From NCBI GenBank assembly GCA_036787895.1, contig DAIQOK010000018.1, forward strand, positions 1 to 64,000: a DNA stretch of 64,000 nucleotides, given 5' to 3'. The position numbers and the translations under genes were made by a program. This stretch comes from UBA7662 sp036787895. GTDB lineage: Bacteria > Bacteroidota > Bacteroidia > UBA7662. Each line of letters starts with the position of its first letter. Position 1 is the stretch's first letter. Shown one piece after another: positions 8,628-17,168 of the stretch. The notes below the pieces were generated by a model. The model was not told where the DNA came from and did no database searches. It worked only from the letters and a program-made list of their open reading frames with translations.

Positions 8628-9506
8628 CTAATTGTATTGATCTTCATTGTTGAGTATGCTCAAATAACTTTTATAACGATCGTAAGGCAGTGTTTCAGCA
8701 TCTACTGCGGCTTTTACAGCACAGCCCGGTTCATGTTGATGGGTGCAGTTGTGGAATTTGCAATTGGCCAATAAGACCTTCATTTCCGGAAAAAAATGAC
8801 TGATTTCTGCTCCTTCGAGTTCAATCACACCCAATTCTTTTATACCAGGTGTATCGATAATCCGAGTGCCTGAAATGGGTTCGAACATTTCTGCAAAGGT
8901 GGTGGTGTGTTTGCCTTTCTGACTGAAATCGGAGAGGGTGCCGGTTTTAAGCTCCAGCTCTGGATACATGGTATTGAGCAAAGTGCTCTTGCCTACACCC
9001 GAAAAACCACTGATGAGGGTAGTTTTGTCGGTAAAAAGTGTCTTAATTTCAGCTATTCCTTCACCGGTCAGCGTAGAACAGTGGTAAACTGCATAGCCGG
9101 CGTTTTCATAGATGGCTTTGTATTCTTCGTAAACCGCCCGAACCGCCTCATCCTGCCACATATCGGCTTTGTTAAACACCACGCAGCAAGGAATTTGATA
9201 AGCTTCTGCCGTAACCAGAAAACGGTCAATAAATCCTAACGAAACCTTGGGGTAAAATAGCGTAGCAACCAAAACGGCCTGATCCAGATTCGCTGCCAGC
9301 ACATGGGTTTGTTTGCTCAGATTAGTCGACCGCCGGATGATATAATTACGGCGTGCTTGTATATCGGTAATCACAGTACCATGATGGGCATCGTGGTCAA
9401 AATCCACGCGATCGCCTACCGCCACCGGGTTGGTAGATTTTATGCCTGCCAGACGTAATTTCCCGCGTATGCGACACTCATACAACTGGCCATCGTCGGT
9501 ACGCAC
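8628..9506 (-). CDS. rsgA: Ribosome small subunit-dependent GTPase A
   Basis: RsgA is a circularly permuted GTPase that helps mature the 30S subunit near the decoding site. It has an N-terminal OB fold, then the permuted G domain: NKAD (G4), the P-loop GFSGVGKST (G1) and DTPGIKELG (G3). The C-terminal zinc finger is CKFHNCTHQHEPGC. The coordinates use the first standard codon, GTG 9506. The same frame continues upstream to 9551 and encodes EGIVIKSTGSWYAV, which matches the usual N terminus of the family. Translation may therefore begin at CTG 9548 or ATT 9551. It follows lon on the same strand. Confidence 0.93.
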   Translation of the reverse strand: MRTDDGQLYECRIRGKLRLAGIKSTNPVAVGDRVDFDHDAHHGTVITDIQARRNYIIRRSTNLSKQTHVLAANLDQAVLVATLFYPKVSLGFIDRFLVTAEAYQIPCCVVFNKADMWQDEAVRAVYEEYKAIYENAGYAVYHCSTLTGEGIAEIKTLFTDKTTLISGFSGVGKSTLLNTMYPELELKTGTLSDFSQKGKHTTTFAEMFEPISGTRIIDTPGIKELGVIELEGAEISHFFPEMKVLLANCKFHNCTHQHEPGCAVKAAVDAETLPYDRYKSYLSILNNEDQYN

Positions 9507-9594
9507 GGCATACCAACTACCAGTTGATTTTATGACAATACCTTCCAGAATCTGATTTTTGACAAAGCTAGCACTAAATCAGCATTCCTTGGTG

Positions 9595-12075
9595 TCAAGC
9601 GTCTTTTGTCGAGATGATATAAGTCGCCGGATCAATAGCCGTCTTACTTTTTTCCTTCAGCAAAGCGATCTCCAACACCTCGTCCATACGCTCCACATAA
9701 TGAAACTTCAGGTCGCTGACATATTCTGCCTTGATTTCGTCGATGTCCTTTTTATTGGATTTGCACAAAATGATGTCGCTGATGCCGGCACGTTTGGCGG
9801 CGAGTATCTTCTCCTTGATGCCACCTACCGGCAGTACTTTGCCGCGAAGGGTAATCTCACCGGTCATGGCGAGCTTTTTACGCACTTTTCGACCGGTTAA
9901 GGCCGATACGATACTCGTCAGCATGGTAATCCCTGCCGACGGGCCATCTTTGGGTGTAGCGCCTTCGGGGACGTGGATGTAGAGGTCGGTATGGTCGAAA
10001 ATGCGGTAATCCAAGCCTATTTTTTCGGCATGGGTGCGTACATATGCGAGGGCGATATTGGCCGACTCTTTCATCACTTCTCCCAAATTACCGGTAATCT
10101 GCAATTTGCCTTTGCCGCGACTCACCCCGGTTTCGATGTAGAGGATGTCGCCACCCACCGAAGTCCAGGCCAAACCGGTAACTACACCGGCTACGTCATT
10201 GCCTTCGTATAAATCGGCGTCGAAATAACGGGCGCCTAATATTTTGCGGAGATCTTCTTCGTCGGCAACGGTATTGTAAGGCTCCTCTAGGGCTTTGAGT
10301 TTGGCAAAACCACGTACTAGCGCGGCTATCTTTTTGTCCAAACTACGCACACCCGATTCGCGGGTGTAGCCTTCGATGATGCTACTGATAATTTTCGGGG
10401 AAATGGTCACATCCTTTTTGGTGAGCCCGTGTTCATCAAGCTGCTTGGGAATGAGGTATTTTTTGGCAATTTCCAGCTTTTCTTCCCGGGTATAACCGTT
10501 AATCTCGATGACTTCCATGCGGTCGAGCAAAGCGGGTTGGATGGGCTGTAGACTGTTGGCAGTCGCAATAAACAACACTTTGCTCAGGTCATAATCCAAT
10601 TCCAGGTAGTGGTCGAAGAAGGTTTTGTTCTGCTCCGGATCCAATACTTCGAGCAGGGCCGAGCTGACGTCTCCCCGGAAATCGCTGCCAACCTTATCTA
10701 TCTCATCTAACACCATGACCGGATTGCTGGAACCGGCTTTTTTGATGCTTTGAATAATACGACCTGGCATGGCACCGATATAAGTTTTGCGATGACCGCG
10801 TATGGTGGCCTCGTCGTGAACACCTCCTAAGCTCATGCGCACATATTCGCGACCAACAGCTTTGGCAATGCTGCGACCGAGTGAGGTTTTACCTACACCC
10901 GGAGGGCCTACCAAAAGCAAAATCGGGGCTTTCATATTGGCCTTGAGTTTGAGTACGGCCAGGTATTCAAGTATGCGGTCTTTGACTTTTTCTAAGCCAT
11001 AATGGTCCTGATCAAGTATTTTTTTGGCTCGTTTGAGGTCGAAACGGTCGGTCGAGAATTTATCCCACGGCAGGTCGAGCATGAGCTCCACATAGTTGAG
11101 TACCACGCTGTAATCGGCCGCGGCGGGGTTCATGCGCTGTAGTTTGTCGAGCTCTTTAAAAAAGTGTTCTTGAACTTCTTTGCTCCACTTTTTTTTGCGT
11201 CCTCTTTCACGCAGGTTTTGCACTTCTAGATCGGGGGTGATGCCTCCCAATTCTTCCTGAATGGTCTTCAGTTGTTGGTGTAAATAATACTCCCGCTGCT
11301 GTTTGTCCATATCGGTGCGGACTTTACTCTGAATCTGGTTCTTTAATTCCAGCATCTGGAATTCCCGGTTCATCAGTATAAGCACTTCATTGGCTCGTAT
11401 TTTCAGGTTTTCAATTTCCAGCAAACGTTGTTTTTCGGCAACTTCTACATTCAGATTACTGGCAATAAAATTCACCAGAAAAGCCGGCGTTTCAATGTTT
11501 CGTAGGGCTACAGCTGCTTCACTTGGGATGTTAGGCGATAGCTCGATGATTTGTTTCGCCAGGTCGTTCATCGATGCGATAAGGGCCTGGAATTCTTTGT
11601 CGTTTTTGCGGGGTTTCTGGTCTTTGAAAGCCGACACATTGGCGCGTAAATATGGCTCCGACTGCGTCAGGCTATCAATCCGCATCCGCTGCCTGCCTTG
11701 AATAATGACGGTAGTATTGCCGTCGGGCATACGCAACATTTTGAGGATGCGTGCCACGGTGCCGATTTCATGCAGGTCCTTGAATTGCGGGTCTTCAATG
11801 GAAACGTCGCGCTGTGAAACTACACCTATGATTTTGTCGGCACTATTGGCTTCACGAATTAATTTGATGGATTTATCGCGACCAACGGTAATAGGAATGA
11901 CTACCCCCGGGAACAAAACTGTATTGCGCAACGGAAGAATTGGCAGATTATCGGGCAATTTTTCCGATGTGTCATCGTGATCTTCTTCATTGACCGTCAT
12001 GATCGGAATGTAATCCGGATCATCTTCTGCCCCTTGTAAGCCAAAAAAATTGCTGCTATCGTAAGTTATGCTCAT
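9595..12075 (-). CDS. lon: ATP-dependent Lon protease
   Basis: Lon is the cytoplasmic AAA+ serine protease for damaged and regulatory proteins. The 826-residue protein contains an N-terminal LON substrate-binding domain (about 40-240) and a coiled-coil helical region. The AAA+ module has Walker A GPPGVGKTSLG and Walker B VLDEIDKVG. The C-terminal protease domain has the catalytic Ser in PKDGPSAGIT and the Lys in GGIKEKILAA. The ATG at 12075 gives an acidic N-terminal extension common in Bacteroidota Lon. It is the first gene of lon-rsgA-lipoprotein-dtd. About 280 bases of non-coding DNA separate it from pyrE. Confidence 0.97.
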   Translation of the reverse strand: MSITYDSSNFFGLQGAEDDPDYIPIMTVNEEDHDDTSEKLPDNLPILPLRNTVLFPGVVIPITVGRDKSIKLIREANSADKIIGVVSQRDVSIEDPQFKDLHEIGTVARILKMLRMPDGNTTVIIQGRQRMRIDSLTQSEPYLRANVSAFKDQKPRKNDKEFQALIASMNDLAKQIIELSPNIPSEAAVALRNIETPAFLVNFIASNLNVEVAEKQRLLEIENLKIRANEVLILMNREFQMLELKNQIQSKVRTDMDKQQREYYLHQQLKTIQEELGGITPDLEVQNLRERGRKKKWSKEVQEHFFKELDKLQRMNPAAADYSVVLNYVELMLDLPWDKFSTDRFDLKRAKKILDQDHYGLEKVKDRILEYLAVLKLKANMKAPILLLVGPPGVGKTSLGRSIAKAVGREYVRMSLGGVHDEATIRGHRKTYIGAMPGRIIQSIKKAGSSNPVMVLDEIDKVGSDFRGDVSSALLEVLDPEQNKTFFDHYLELDYDLSKVLFIATANSLQPIQPALLDRMEVIEINGYTREEKLEIAKKYLIPKQLDEHGLTKKDVTISPKIISSIIEGYTRESGVRSLDKKIAALVRGFAKLKALEEPYNTVADEEDLRKILGARYFDADLYEGNDVAGVVTGLAWTSVGGDILYIETGVSRGKGKLQITGNLGEVMKESANIALAYVRTHAEKIGLDYRIFDHTDLYIHVPEGATPKDGPSAGITMLTSIVSALTGRKVRKKLAMTGEITLRGKVLPVGGIKEKILAAKRAGISDIILCKSNKKDIDEIKAEYVSDLKFHYVERMDEVLEIALLKEKSKTAIDPATYIISTKDA

Positions 12076-12358
12076 GTGCTGAAATAAGATGAAGCCCTTG
12101 CCAAAGTGGCAGTCGTGGCGGTGACACTGACTAAGGCAAGAACGATGCCATGGCGGCTAGAGCGCATGGTGGCAACAATTCGGACGTTGTGCTAATTGGG
12201 GTAATGGTGTTGCCGATGACCTCGGATAATGGAGAGAATAGCGGCAGTATGTATTTGAGTGCGTTAAGCCTTATGGTCGACGCTACTCAGGAAAACTCAT
12301 TGGCCTAATTTTAAGCTTCAAGGGTCAATTTTGAATTTGAAATTTTTGTATTCGAAAT

Positions 12359-13003
12359 TTACCCTTGCATCCAAAGCTCCGGTTTTTCCCGCCAGTTGCT
12401 TAGTTTGTCGATATCGGATTCGAGTATGTAGTTCTCTTCTTTGGCAACTTGAAGTAAAGCACTGTAGTTGCTCAGACTAAACAACGGGATTTTAGCTTCT
12501 TTGAAGGCTTTATTGGCTTTTGGGAAGTCGTAGGTGAAGGTCGAAAGCACTGCTTTTACCTGCATGCCGGCAGTTTGTATGGCTTCAACGGCTTTGAGGC
12601 TGCTACCTCCGGTCGAAATGAGGTCTTCAATCACCACAACCGTTGCATCCGGGCGGATTACACCTTCAATTTGATTGCCCATACCATGTTCTTTGGCACT
12701 GGAACGGACATAAATCAAGGGTAGTCCCATTTCTTCGGCGACCAAAGCCGCTTGTGGAATACCGGCTGTGGCTACTCCGGCGATGATGTCAACTTCCCCC
12801 AATTGCTGGCGAATGGTCTCCGATAACATCTGACGGATGTAGGTCCTGATTTTAGGATAGGAAAGCGTAATGCGGTTGTCGCAATAAATAGGGGAATTCC
12901 AACCCGAAGCCCATTTGAAAGGTTGGTCGGGCGAAAGTTTTACGGCTTTAATTTCCAGCAAAAGTTTTGCAACTTGCAGGGCGGTCTCATCAGTTTTCTT
13001 CAC
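12359..13003 (-). CDS. pyrE: Orotate phosphoribosyltransferase
   Basis: PyrE joins orotate and PRPP to form OMP in pyrimidine synthesis. The PRPP loop VVVIEDLISTGGSS is clear, as are KWASGWNSPIYCDNR and the flexible-loop segment RSSAKEHGMGNQIEG. The frame is open to an ATG at 13030, but that start overlaps the divergent NUDIX gene. GTG 13003 gives MKKTDETALQVAKLLLEIKA, the usual family N terminus. A TACATTTG element on this strand (13008-13015) ends five bases before that GTG. Confidence 0.93.
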   Translation of the reverse strand: MKKTDETALQVAKLLLEIKAVKLSPDQPFKWASGWNSPIYCDNRITLSYPKIRTYIRQMLSETIRQQLGEVDIIAGVATAGIPQAALVAEEMGLPLIYVRSSAKEHGMGNQIEGVIRPDATVVVIEDLISTGGSSLKAVEAIQTAGMQVKAVLSTFTYDFPKANKAFKEAKIPLFSLSNYSALLQVAKEENYILESDIDKLSNWREKPELWMQG

Positions 13004-13007
13004 AGCG

Positions 13008-13015
13008 CAAATGTA
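13008..13015 (-). promoter_or_regulatory. Candidate -7 promoter element for pyrE
   Basis: TACATTTG matches the Bacteroidota -7 consensus TAnnTTTG. Transcription typically begins about six bases downstream, which would be at or next to the GTG start at 13003. A leaderless or near-leaderless pyrE mRNA is therefore expected. No clear -33 TTTG was found at the ideal spacing. Confidence 0.5.
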
Positions 13016-13622
13016 CCAAATCTTCATCAACGAAAAGCCCCTTCATCTTCTCCGACACAAAAAAACGGAGGCGCGCAGAGGTCATGTGGTCTTGCATGAC
13101 CCACAGCTGAAAGCTTTGTTACAATGGGCGCGAAAACTTGAGGAAGATGATAGTTTGCAAGCCGTTTACGCTGTTTGTCGCGACCCTAAGCTGCTGTTTG
13201 AAAGCTATGCCGCTGAACATAAAAATATCGATGCGGCAGGGGGCATTGTGGTTCAGGGAGATAAGCTGTTGTTCATCAAACGTTTTGGTAAATGGGATTT
13301 ACCCAAAGGCAAACTCGAAAAGGGTGAAGCAACCGAAAAGGCAGCACTGCGGGAAGTGGAAGAAGAGTGCGGAATAAACCAATTGCAACTTGGGAAATTT
13401 ATAGCTACCACTTACCATACCTACGACTTTCAGGGTAGAAGGGCATTGAAACACAGCCATTGGTATGAAATGCAGACGGATTTCCAAGGCGAATTACTGC
13501 CACAAACCGAGGAAGGCATAACAGAAGTGCAATGGATTAATCGGCATGAACTCGAGGAAGTTTTTGGTAATACCTATGCTTCCATTTCGGCCTTGCTTAA
13601 TACCTACCTTACAACAGATTGA
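13011..13622 (+). CDS. NUDIX hydrolase
   Basis: This 203-residue protein has a short N-terminal domain (about 1-65) and a NUDIX domain. The NUDIX box is at about residues 100-122, with G-K-L-E-K-G-E and REVEEECG. It would hydrolyse a nucleoside diphosphate linked to another moiety; the substrate cannot be read from sequence. ATG 13011 (MYQIFINEKPLHL) is preferred over the upstream in-frame TTG 12915, which lies inside pyrE. The gene is divergent from pyrE with only seven bases between start codons. Its 3' end overlaps convergent coaD by 14 bases. Confidence 0.9.
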   Translation: MYQIFINEKPLHLLRHKKTEARRGHVVLHDPQLKALLQWARKLEEDDSLQAVYAVCRDPKLLFESYAAEHKNIDAAGGIVVQGDKLLFIKRFGKWDLPKGKLEKGEATEKAALREVEEECGINQLQLGKFIATTYHTYDFQGRRALKHSHWYEMQTDFQGELLPQTEEGITEVQWINRHELEEVFGNTYASISALLNTYLTTD

Positions 13623-14097
13623 TTTGTTGTTGAATTTTTTTGGTCATGCGTACCTCAGCAGGCACAAATGGCGAAACATCGCCATCGTTACGAATGATAT
13701 CGCGTATGATGGTAGAAGAGATGGGTGATAAGGCAGGCTCGGTAAAAAACAAGACCGTATCTATGTTATGCATGGCTTTATTGAACTGGGCTATGCTTTT
13801 TTCGTATTCAAAATCTGGCGCATTGCGTAAGCCACGGACGATGTAATTTGCACCTATCGATTTACTGTAGCGCACAGTCAAACCTTCATACACTTCCACC
13901 CGAATTTTCGGCTCATTTCGAAATACCTTTTCTATCCAGCTTTTGCGTTGATCGAGTTCAAACAAATAGGTTTTCGCGCTATTCTGACCAATACCAATGA
14001 CTACTTCATCAAAAATGGGCAGGGCCCGGCGGATAATGTCGACATGTCCGTTGGTGATAGGGTCGAAGGAGCCTGGGAAAAGTGCAATACGTTTCAT
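13609..14097 (-). CDS. coaD: Pantetheine-phosphate adenylyltransferase
   Basis: CoaD adenylates 4'-phosphopantetheine to dephospho-CoA, the penultimate step of CoA synthesis. At 162 residues it is the standard length. It shows the nucleotidyltransferase signature PGSFDPITNGH at the N terminus, the YIVRGLRNAPDFEYE loop, and the ISSTIIRD motif near the C terminus. The start overlaps the end of rsmD by four bases, the pairing seen in many bacteria. Confidence 0.97.
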   Translation of the reverse strand: MKRIALFPGSFDPITNGHVDIIRRALPIFDEVVIGIGQNSAKTYLFELDQRKSWIEKVFRNEPKIRVEVYEGLTVRYSKSIGANYIVRGLRNAPDFEYEKSIAQFNKAMHNIDTVLFFTEPALSPISSTIIRDIIRNDGDVSPFVPAEVRMTKKIQQQINLL

Positions 14098-14642
14098 GAA
14101 AGGATTTCGGTTGCGGTAAAAATACTAAAAACCGACTGACCATAATTCCGGGCTTCTAAAAAGCCGTTTTCAGTACTAAAATTATGATTTGTGGGATGCT
14201 CAAGGATTAGCAGACCATCGGCTTTGAGCATGTTTTTAGCAAGAATTAGTCCCGGTAAGCTCTTTAAACGATCGAGTTGATAAGGCGGATCGGCAAATAT
14301 GATGTCGAAATTGCCAGTATTGCGCTCCAACCAAGCGAATACATCGGCCTGATTAACTGCCATTCCATTGATGCCGATTTGTGCAATGGTTGATCTAATA
14401 AATCTGCAACAGCCTGCATTTTGGTCGACAGCGACAATGTTTTCACACCCTCGAGAGGCAAATTCATAGCTGATGTTGCCGGTACCTGCGAATAAATCAA
14501 GTACACTGATGTCGGCTAGCTCAAAGCGATGCTGCAAATAGCTGAACAGGGCTTCCTTGGCCCGGTCGGTGGTTGGCCGCACCGGCAAGTTGGCAGGCGC
14601 ATGTAACTGGCGACCTTTAAACTGACCACTTATGATACGCAT
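14094..14642 (-). CDS. rsmD: 16S rRNA (guanine(966)-N2)-methyltransferase
   Basis: RsmD methylates G966 of 16S rRNA using SAM. The 182 residues contain the N-terminal RIISGQFKGRQL and RPTTDRAKEALFSYL segments. The SAM-binding motif is VLDLFAGTGNISYEFASRG and the catalytic motif is FADPPYQ. It overlaps DUF3822 upstream by 13 bases and coaD downstream by four, indicating a tightly packed operon. Confidence 0.96.
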   Translation of the reverse strand: MRIISGQFKGRQLHAPANLPVRPTTDRAKEALFSYLQHRFELADISVLDLFAGTGNISYEFASRGCENIVAVDQNAGCCRFIRSTIAQIGINGMAVNQADVFAWLERNTGNFDIIFADPPYQLDRLKSLPGLILAKNMLKADGLLILEHPTNHNFSTENGFLEARNYGQSVFSIFTATEILS

Positions 14643-15499
14643 AGCAAGGCAAGGGCATCGGTAAGCGCTCCTTTTTCGAGTTTGGCCAGCTCAAATCCCA
14701 AGGCTAACTCTTCTCCCGGGCACAGGCTGACACAATGGCTGAATTGAGCTGTCAGTAAGTTGACCAATGATTTTTGATCTACTCCGGTTTCCAATAAGCA
14801 AATACCCGCTTGATCGAGGCCCAATTGTTTACGGGTATTCAGACTGTGATAAAGCACGTCTTCATCGGTTTCGACATACAAACTATTTAAAAGCTGAAGC
14901 TTTTGTTTTTTGTATGCCCAGATCAAAAGTTCCTTTTCGCGCATCTGTACGTATAGCTGTTCGGAAGCAACTGCCTTGGTAAAGAGGTATTCGGTGAGTA
15001 CGCCGGCTAATGAACGAATGCCTGCGCTGGGAAAGCGTAGCCTGACCGCACCGAGTAAACCATAAGCCAGGCCATAAATGAGCTCCGCTTCTGTATGTTT
15101 GAGGCTGTCGCGATTGAGTTGTTCGTCAAGCGAACGTTTATGTACACTTTCGAAGTAGTCGGTACCCGTGCCATCCTGGTAAACTGCGGCAGGCACCAAG
15201 GTAAACCGATAGCTGGCGAGACCTACTTGAACGCGGGCATACAATTTGCCAACCAAGGCTTCCGACTGCATTAACCAGGCTAAACGATCGCTTGGATGTT
15301 GTTTTTGTTGTTCCTCCGGCCAGAAAGCAGCCTGTGCTGCTACTACTTTTTTATGGGCTCCCTCTCCAATACAAAAACAATAGCCATCGTTTTTCAGGAC
15401 GATGGCCAGGATTTTATCGGCTGTGGCGGAAGGGTCAAAACCCGGAGCACTAAGTTGTATGTTTTTCAATTTATTCCCAGTTACCGGAGAAGTTTGCAT
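14630..15499 (-). CDS. DUF3822 family protein
   Basis: This 289-residue protein of unknown function is encoded immediately upstream of rsmD, the position in which DUF3822 proteins usually occur in Bacteroidota. It contains alternating hydrophobic strands, an ALVGKLYARVQVG core and a TEAELIYGLAYGLL segment. Family members are thought to have an actin/ASKHA-like fold, but no ATP-binding motif can be pointed to here. It has no signal peptide. It overlaps the upstream gene by 29 bases, so the two are translationally coupled. Confidence 0.83.
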   Translation of the reverse strand: MQTSPVTGNKLKNIQLSAPGFDPSATADKILAIVLKNDGYCFCIGEGAHKKVVAAQAAFWPEEQQKQHPSDRLAWLMQSEALVGKLYARVQVGLASYRFTLVPAAVYQDGTGTDYFESVHKRSLDEQLNRDSLKHTEAELIYGLAYGLLGAVRLRFPSAGIRSLAGVLTEYLFTKAVASEQLYVQMREKELLIWAYKKQKLQLLNSLYVETDEDVLYHSLNTRKQLGLDQAGICLLETGVDQKSLVNLLTAQFSHCVSLCPGEELALGFELAKLEKGALTDALALLCVS

Positions 15500-16007
15500 C
15501 GGTCATTGAGCCCACTTTGAGCACTTTGCGTTTATCGAATGGTTTACTATCGATAACCTCGAAGACGTTAATATCTACATTTCCTTTACGCACTTTACCG
15601 GCACTTATAGTAAAACGTTCCGGCTCAGCAAATGGAATCATCGGAAGAGAATCTACATTGATGCCGACAAAAAAGGTGTCGATAATAGGGACATAAATGG
15701 TGTCGTATTTGATACCCGCTAAAATATCGGTAGAGTCATCAGGGTTACCTTCTACCTTGATGAAACGCAAACGATCATTTTTGATTACTTCCAGCAGCTC
15801 ATCCCAATCATCGGCAAATTCACCTTTCACATCGCGATAAGCTAACTGAGCCGTGCGGATATTTTTGAGTCGTTCGATCACTTTCGCATACCGCTTGGCT
15901 TTTTCTTTCTCGAAACGGATGGGTTCCGATATGGTTTCTACCAGGAAGTAGGTTAAAACTACGATGACCACAAATAATGCGGCTTTGATAAGGTTCATCA
16001 TCTTCAT
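15471..16007 (-). CDS. Membrane-anchored protein with pseudopilin-like N terminus, unknown function
   Basis: The product is 178 residues with one N-terminal hydrophobic helix (about 5-25). An amphipathic helix follows containing IERLKNIRTAQLAYRD, VKGEFADDWDELLEVI and a beta-rich remainder. Helix plus the I-R-x-A-Q-x-x-Y and G-x-[FY] spacing recalls type II pseudopilins, although no prepilin peptidase cleavage motif (G-[FM]-[ST]-L-x-E) precedes the helix. I treat the resemblance as structural inference only. It is the first gene of the operon with DUF3822, rsmD and coaD. Confidence 0.7.
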   Translation of the reverse strand: MKMMNLIKAALFVVIVVLTYFLVETISEPIRFEKEKAKRYAKVIERLKNIRTAQLAYRDVKGEFADDWDELLEVIKNDRLRFIKVEGNPDDSTDILAGIKYDTIYVPIIDTFFVGINVDSLPMIPFAEPERFTISAGKVRKGNVDINVFEVIDSKPFDKRKVLKVGSMTDANFSGNWE

Positions 16008-16075
16008 GAGCGCAGTACGATTAAAGTAGTCGCAATAATAGCATATTTATCCCAAAAACAAGTGCCAGCGGGCGT

Positions 16076-16083
16076 TACCTTTG
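16076..16083 (+). promoter_or_regulatory. Candidate -7 element for the hotdog thioesterase gene
   Basis: TACCTTTG matches the Bacteroidota TAnnTTTG consensus and lies 21 bases before the ATG at 16105. A short leader of about 15 bases is expected. No clear -33 element was found. Confidence 0.5.
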
Positions 16084-16104
16084 TGTTTTTAAAGTCATTT
16101 CCCC

Positions 16105-16533
16105 ATGTCGCCAGCCACCGATTTCGAAAGCCGTCGTGCTGATATACTTCAAAAGCTCGAAGGTCAGCATTTTATGCACCACATCGGCTTCCGCATAACA
16201 GCTATACAACCGGGAGAAATCACCGGGGAAATGGACCTAGTGGCTTTTACTAGGCAACAACTGGGTTACTTACACGGCGGGGTAACCGCCACGGTTGCAG
16301 ATATTGTGGCTGGTTTTGCAGCCTACAGTCTTACGCCACTACACCAACATGTAGTTACGGCCGACATCAATATCATGTACTACAAACCCGGCACAGGCAA
16401 TAAACTCCGTGCCATTGGCCGGGTGAAAAAAGCCGGCAGCAAAATTCACTTCTGCGAAAGCGAGATATGGGTGGAGCAAGAGGGCGAATGGCAGCTGGTT
16501 GCCCGGTCAACATCGACCATGGCGGTGATCTGA
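16105..16533 (+). CDS. PaaI-type hotdog-fold thioesterase
   Basis: The 142 residues form a single hotdog domain. The central helix motif GYLHGGVTATVADIVAGFAA, with HGG and a downstream Asp, is typical of the PaaI/YiiD-like acyl-CoA thioesterases. Family members hydrolyse aryl- or acyl-CoA esters in the cytoplasm; the substrate here cannot be assigned. It is monocistronic, divergent from the pseudopilin-like gene and followed by a long repeat-bearing intergenic region. Confidence 0.88.
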   Translation: MSPATDFESRRADILQKLEGQHFMHHIGFRITAIQPGEITGEMDLVAFTRQQLGYLHGGVTATVADIVAGFAAYSLTPLHQHVVTADINIMYYKPGTGNKLRAIGRVKKAGSKIHFCESEIWVEQEGEWQLVARSTSTMAVI

Positions 16534-16620
16534 TACTTTCGTTCGGCGTGGGGTTAAACGGGGTTTTGGGCTATTGCCTGCCGTGAGTTTACTGAACAGT
16601 GGGAGTTTTAGGCTAAACGG

Positions 16621-16740
16621 TGGTTGAGCGCAGTCGAAACCATCGTTATCCTAACGGCCCGGTCATCGAGCGCACAAGGAGCGCATATTGAGCTTACCGT
16701 GATAGGAGTCGACTTGTGCAGCCGAGATGCTCAGAATGAA
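16621..16740. repeat. Dispersed intergenic repeat, copy 1
   Basis: This segment aligns over its length with 40261-40380 despite small indels. Shared blocks include GAGCGCAG(T/C)CGAAAC, CGGTCATCGAGCGC(A/G)CAAGGAG, and GTCGA(C/G)TTGTGCAG followed by CGAGATGC. It does not encode a protein and lacks insertion-sequence features. Confidence 0.75.
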
Positions 16741-17145
16741 GTAACCCATAAACGTTAAATGAACCGAAATTTCTGTAACACAGATTTTTATCCAGAGCAA
16801 CCGTCAGGACCTGTAGTGAGTTAACCGAACTACGAGTCGAAATGAGCAAACGCTGAAAAATAGGCAAGCAACGGAACGAACGAGGGCAGGTTGCGAGCAG
16901 AAATTAACCGTACAGCGCCTAGTCCGTAGAGCTTTAGCTCGGCAGGGACATTTTTTTCTTCCGTCTCAAGTCATCCGTCTCACGTCAAATCATTTCCTCT
17001 TCTTCCAAAATCCCCTCTCCATACTAAATACTGCCAGGAAGCCGCTCGAAGCAGAAATATTATGTGAAGTCACAAACAAATCCCTGAGAAAGTGGTTGCT
17101 ATGTTTTGACCAAAAGGCCGTTTGAAAATTGTGCATAATCATGCC

Positions 17146-17167
17146 GTTTAAAGCTGTTTTTTTAAAC
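17146..17167. promoter_or_regulatory. Inverted repeat just upstream of the CarH-like regulator gene
   Basis: GTTTAAA (17146-17152) and TTTAAAC (17161-17167) are separated by eight bases and abut the GTG start at 17169. A third related half-site, GTTTGAAA, lies about 25 bases upstream. The position would suit an autoregulatory operator for the MerR protein, but the sites are AT-rich and short, so chance is possible. Confidence 0.3.
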
Positions 17168-17168
17168 T

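Larger units (their letters stand above)
16534..17168. other. Gene-free region with dispersed repeat copies
   Basis: No convincing reading frame is present in these 635 bases. The left part (16621-16740) is one copy of a dispersed repeat shared with 40261-40380. Around 16934-16990, GAGCTTTAGCTCGGC and TCTCAAGTCATCCGTC resemble parts of the tandem repeat at 20537-20716. The right end holds the upstream region of the B12-binding regulator, including an inverted repeat at 17146-17167. Confidence 0.6.
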
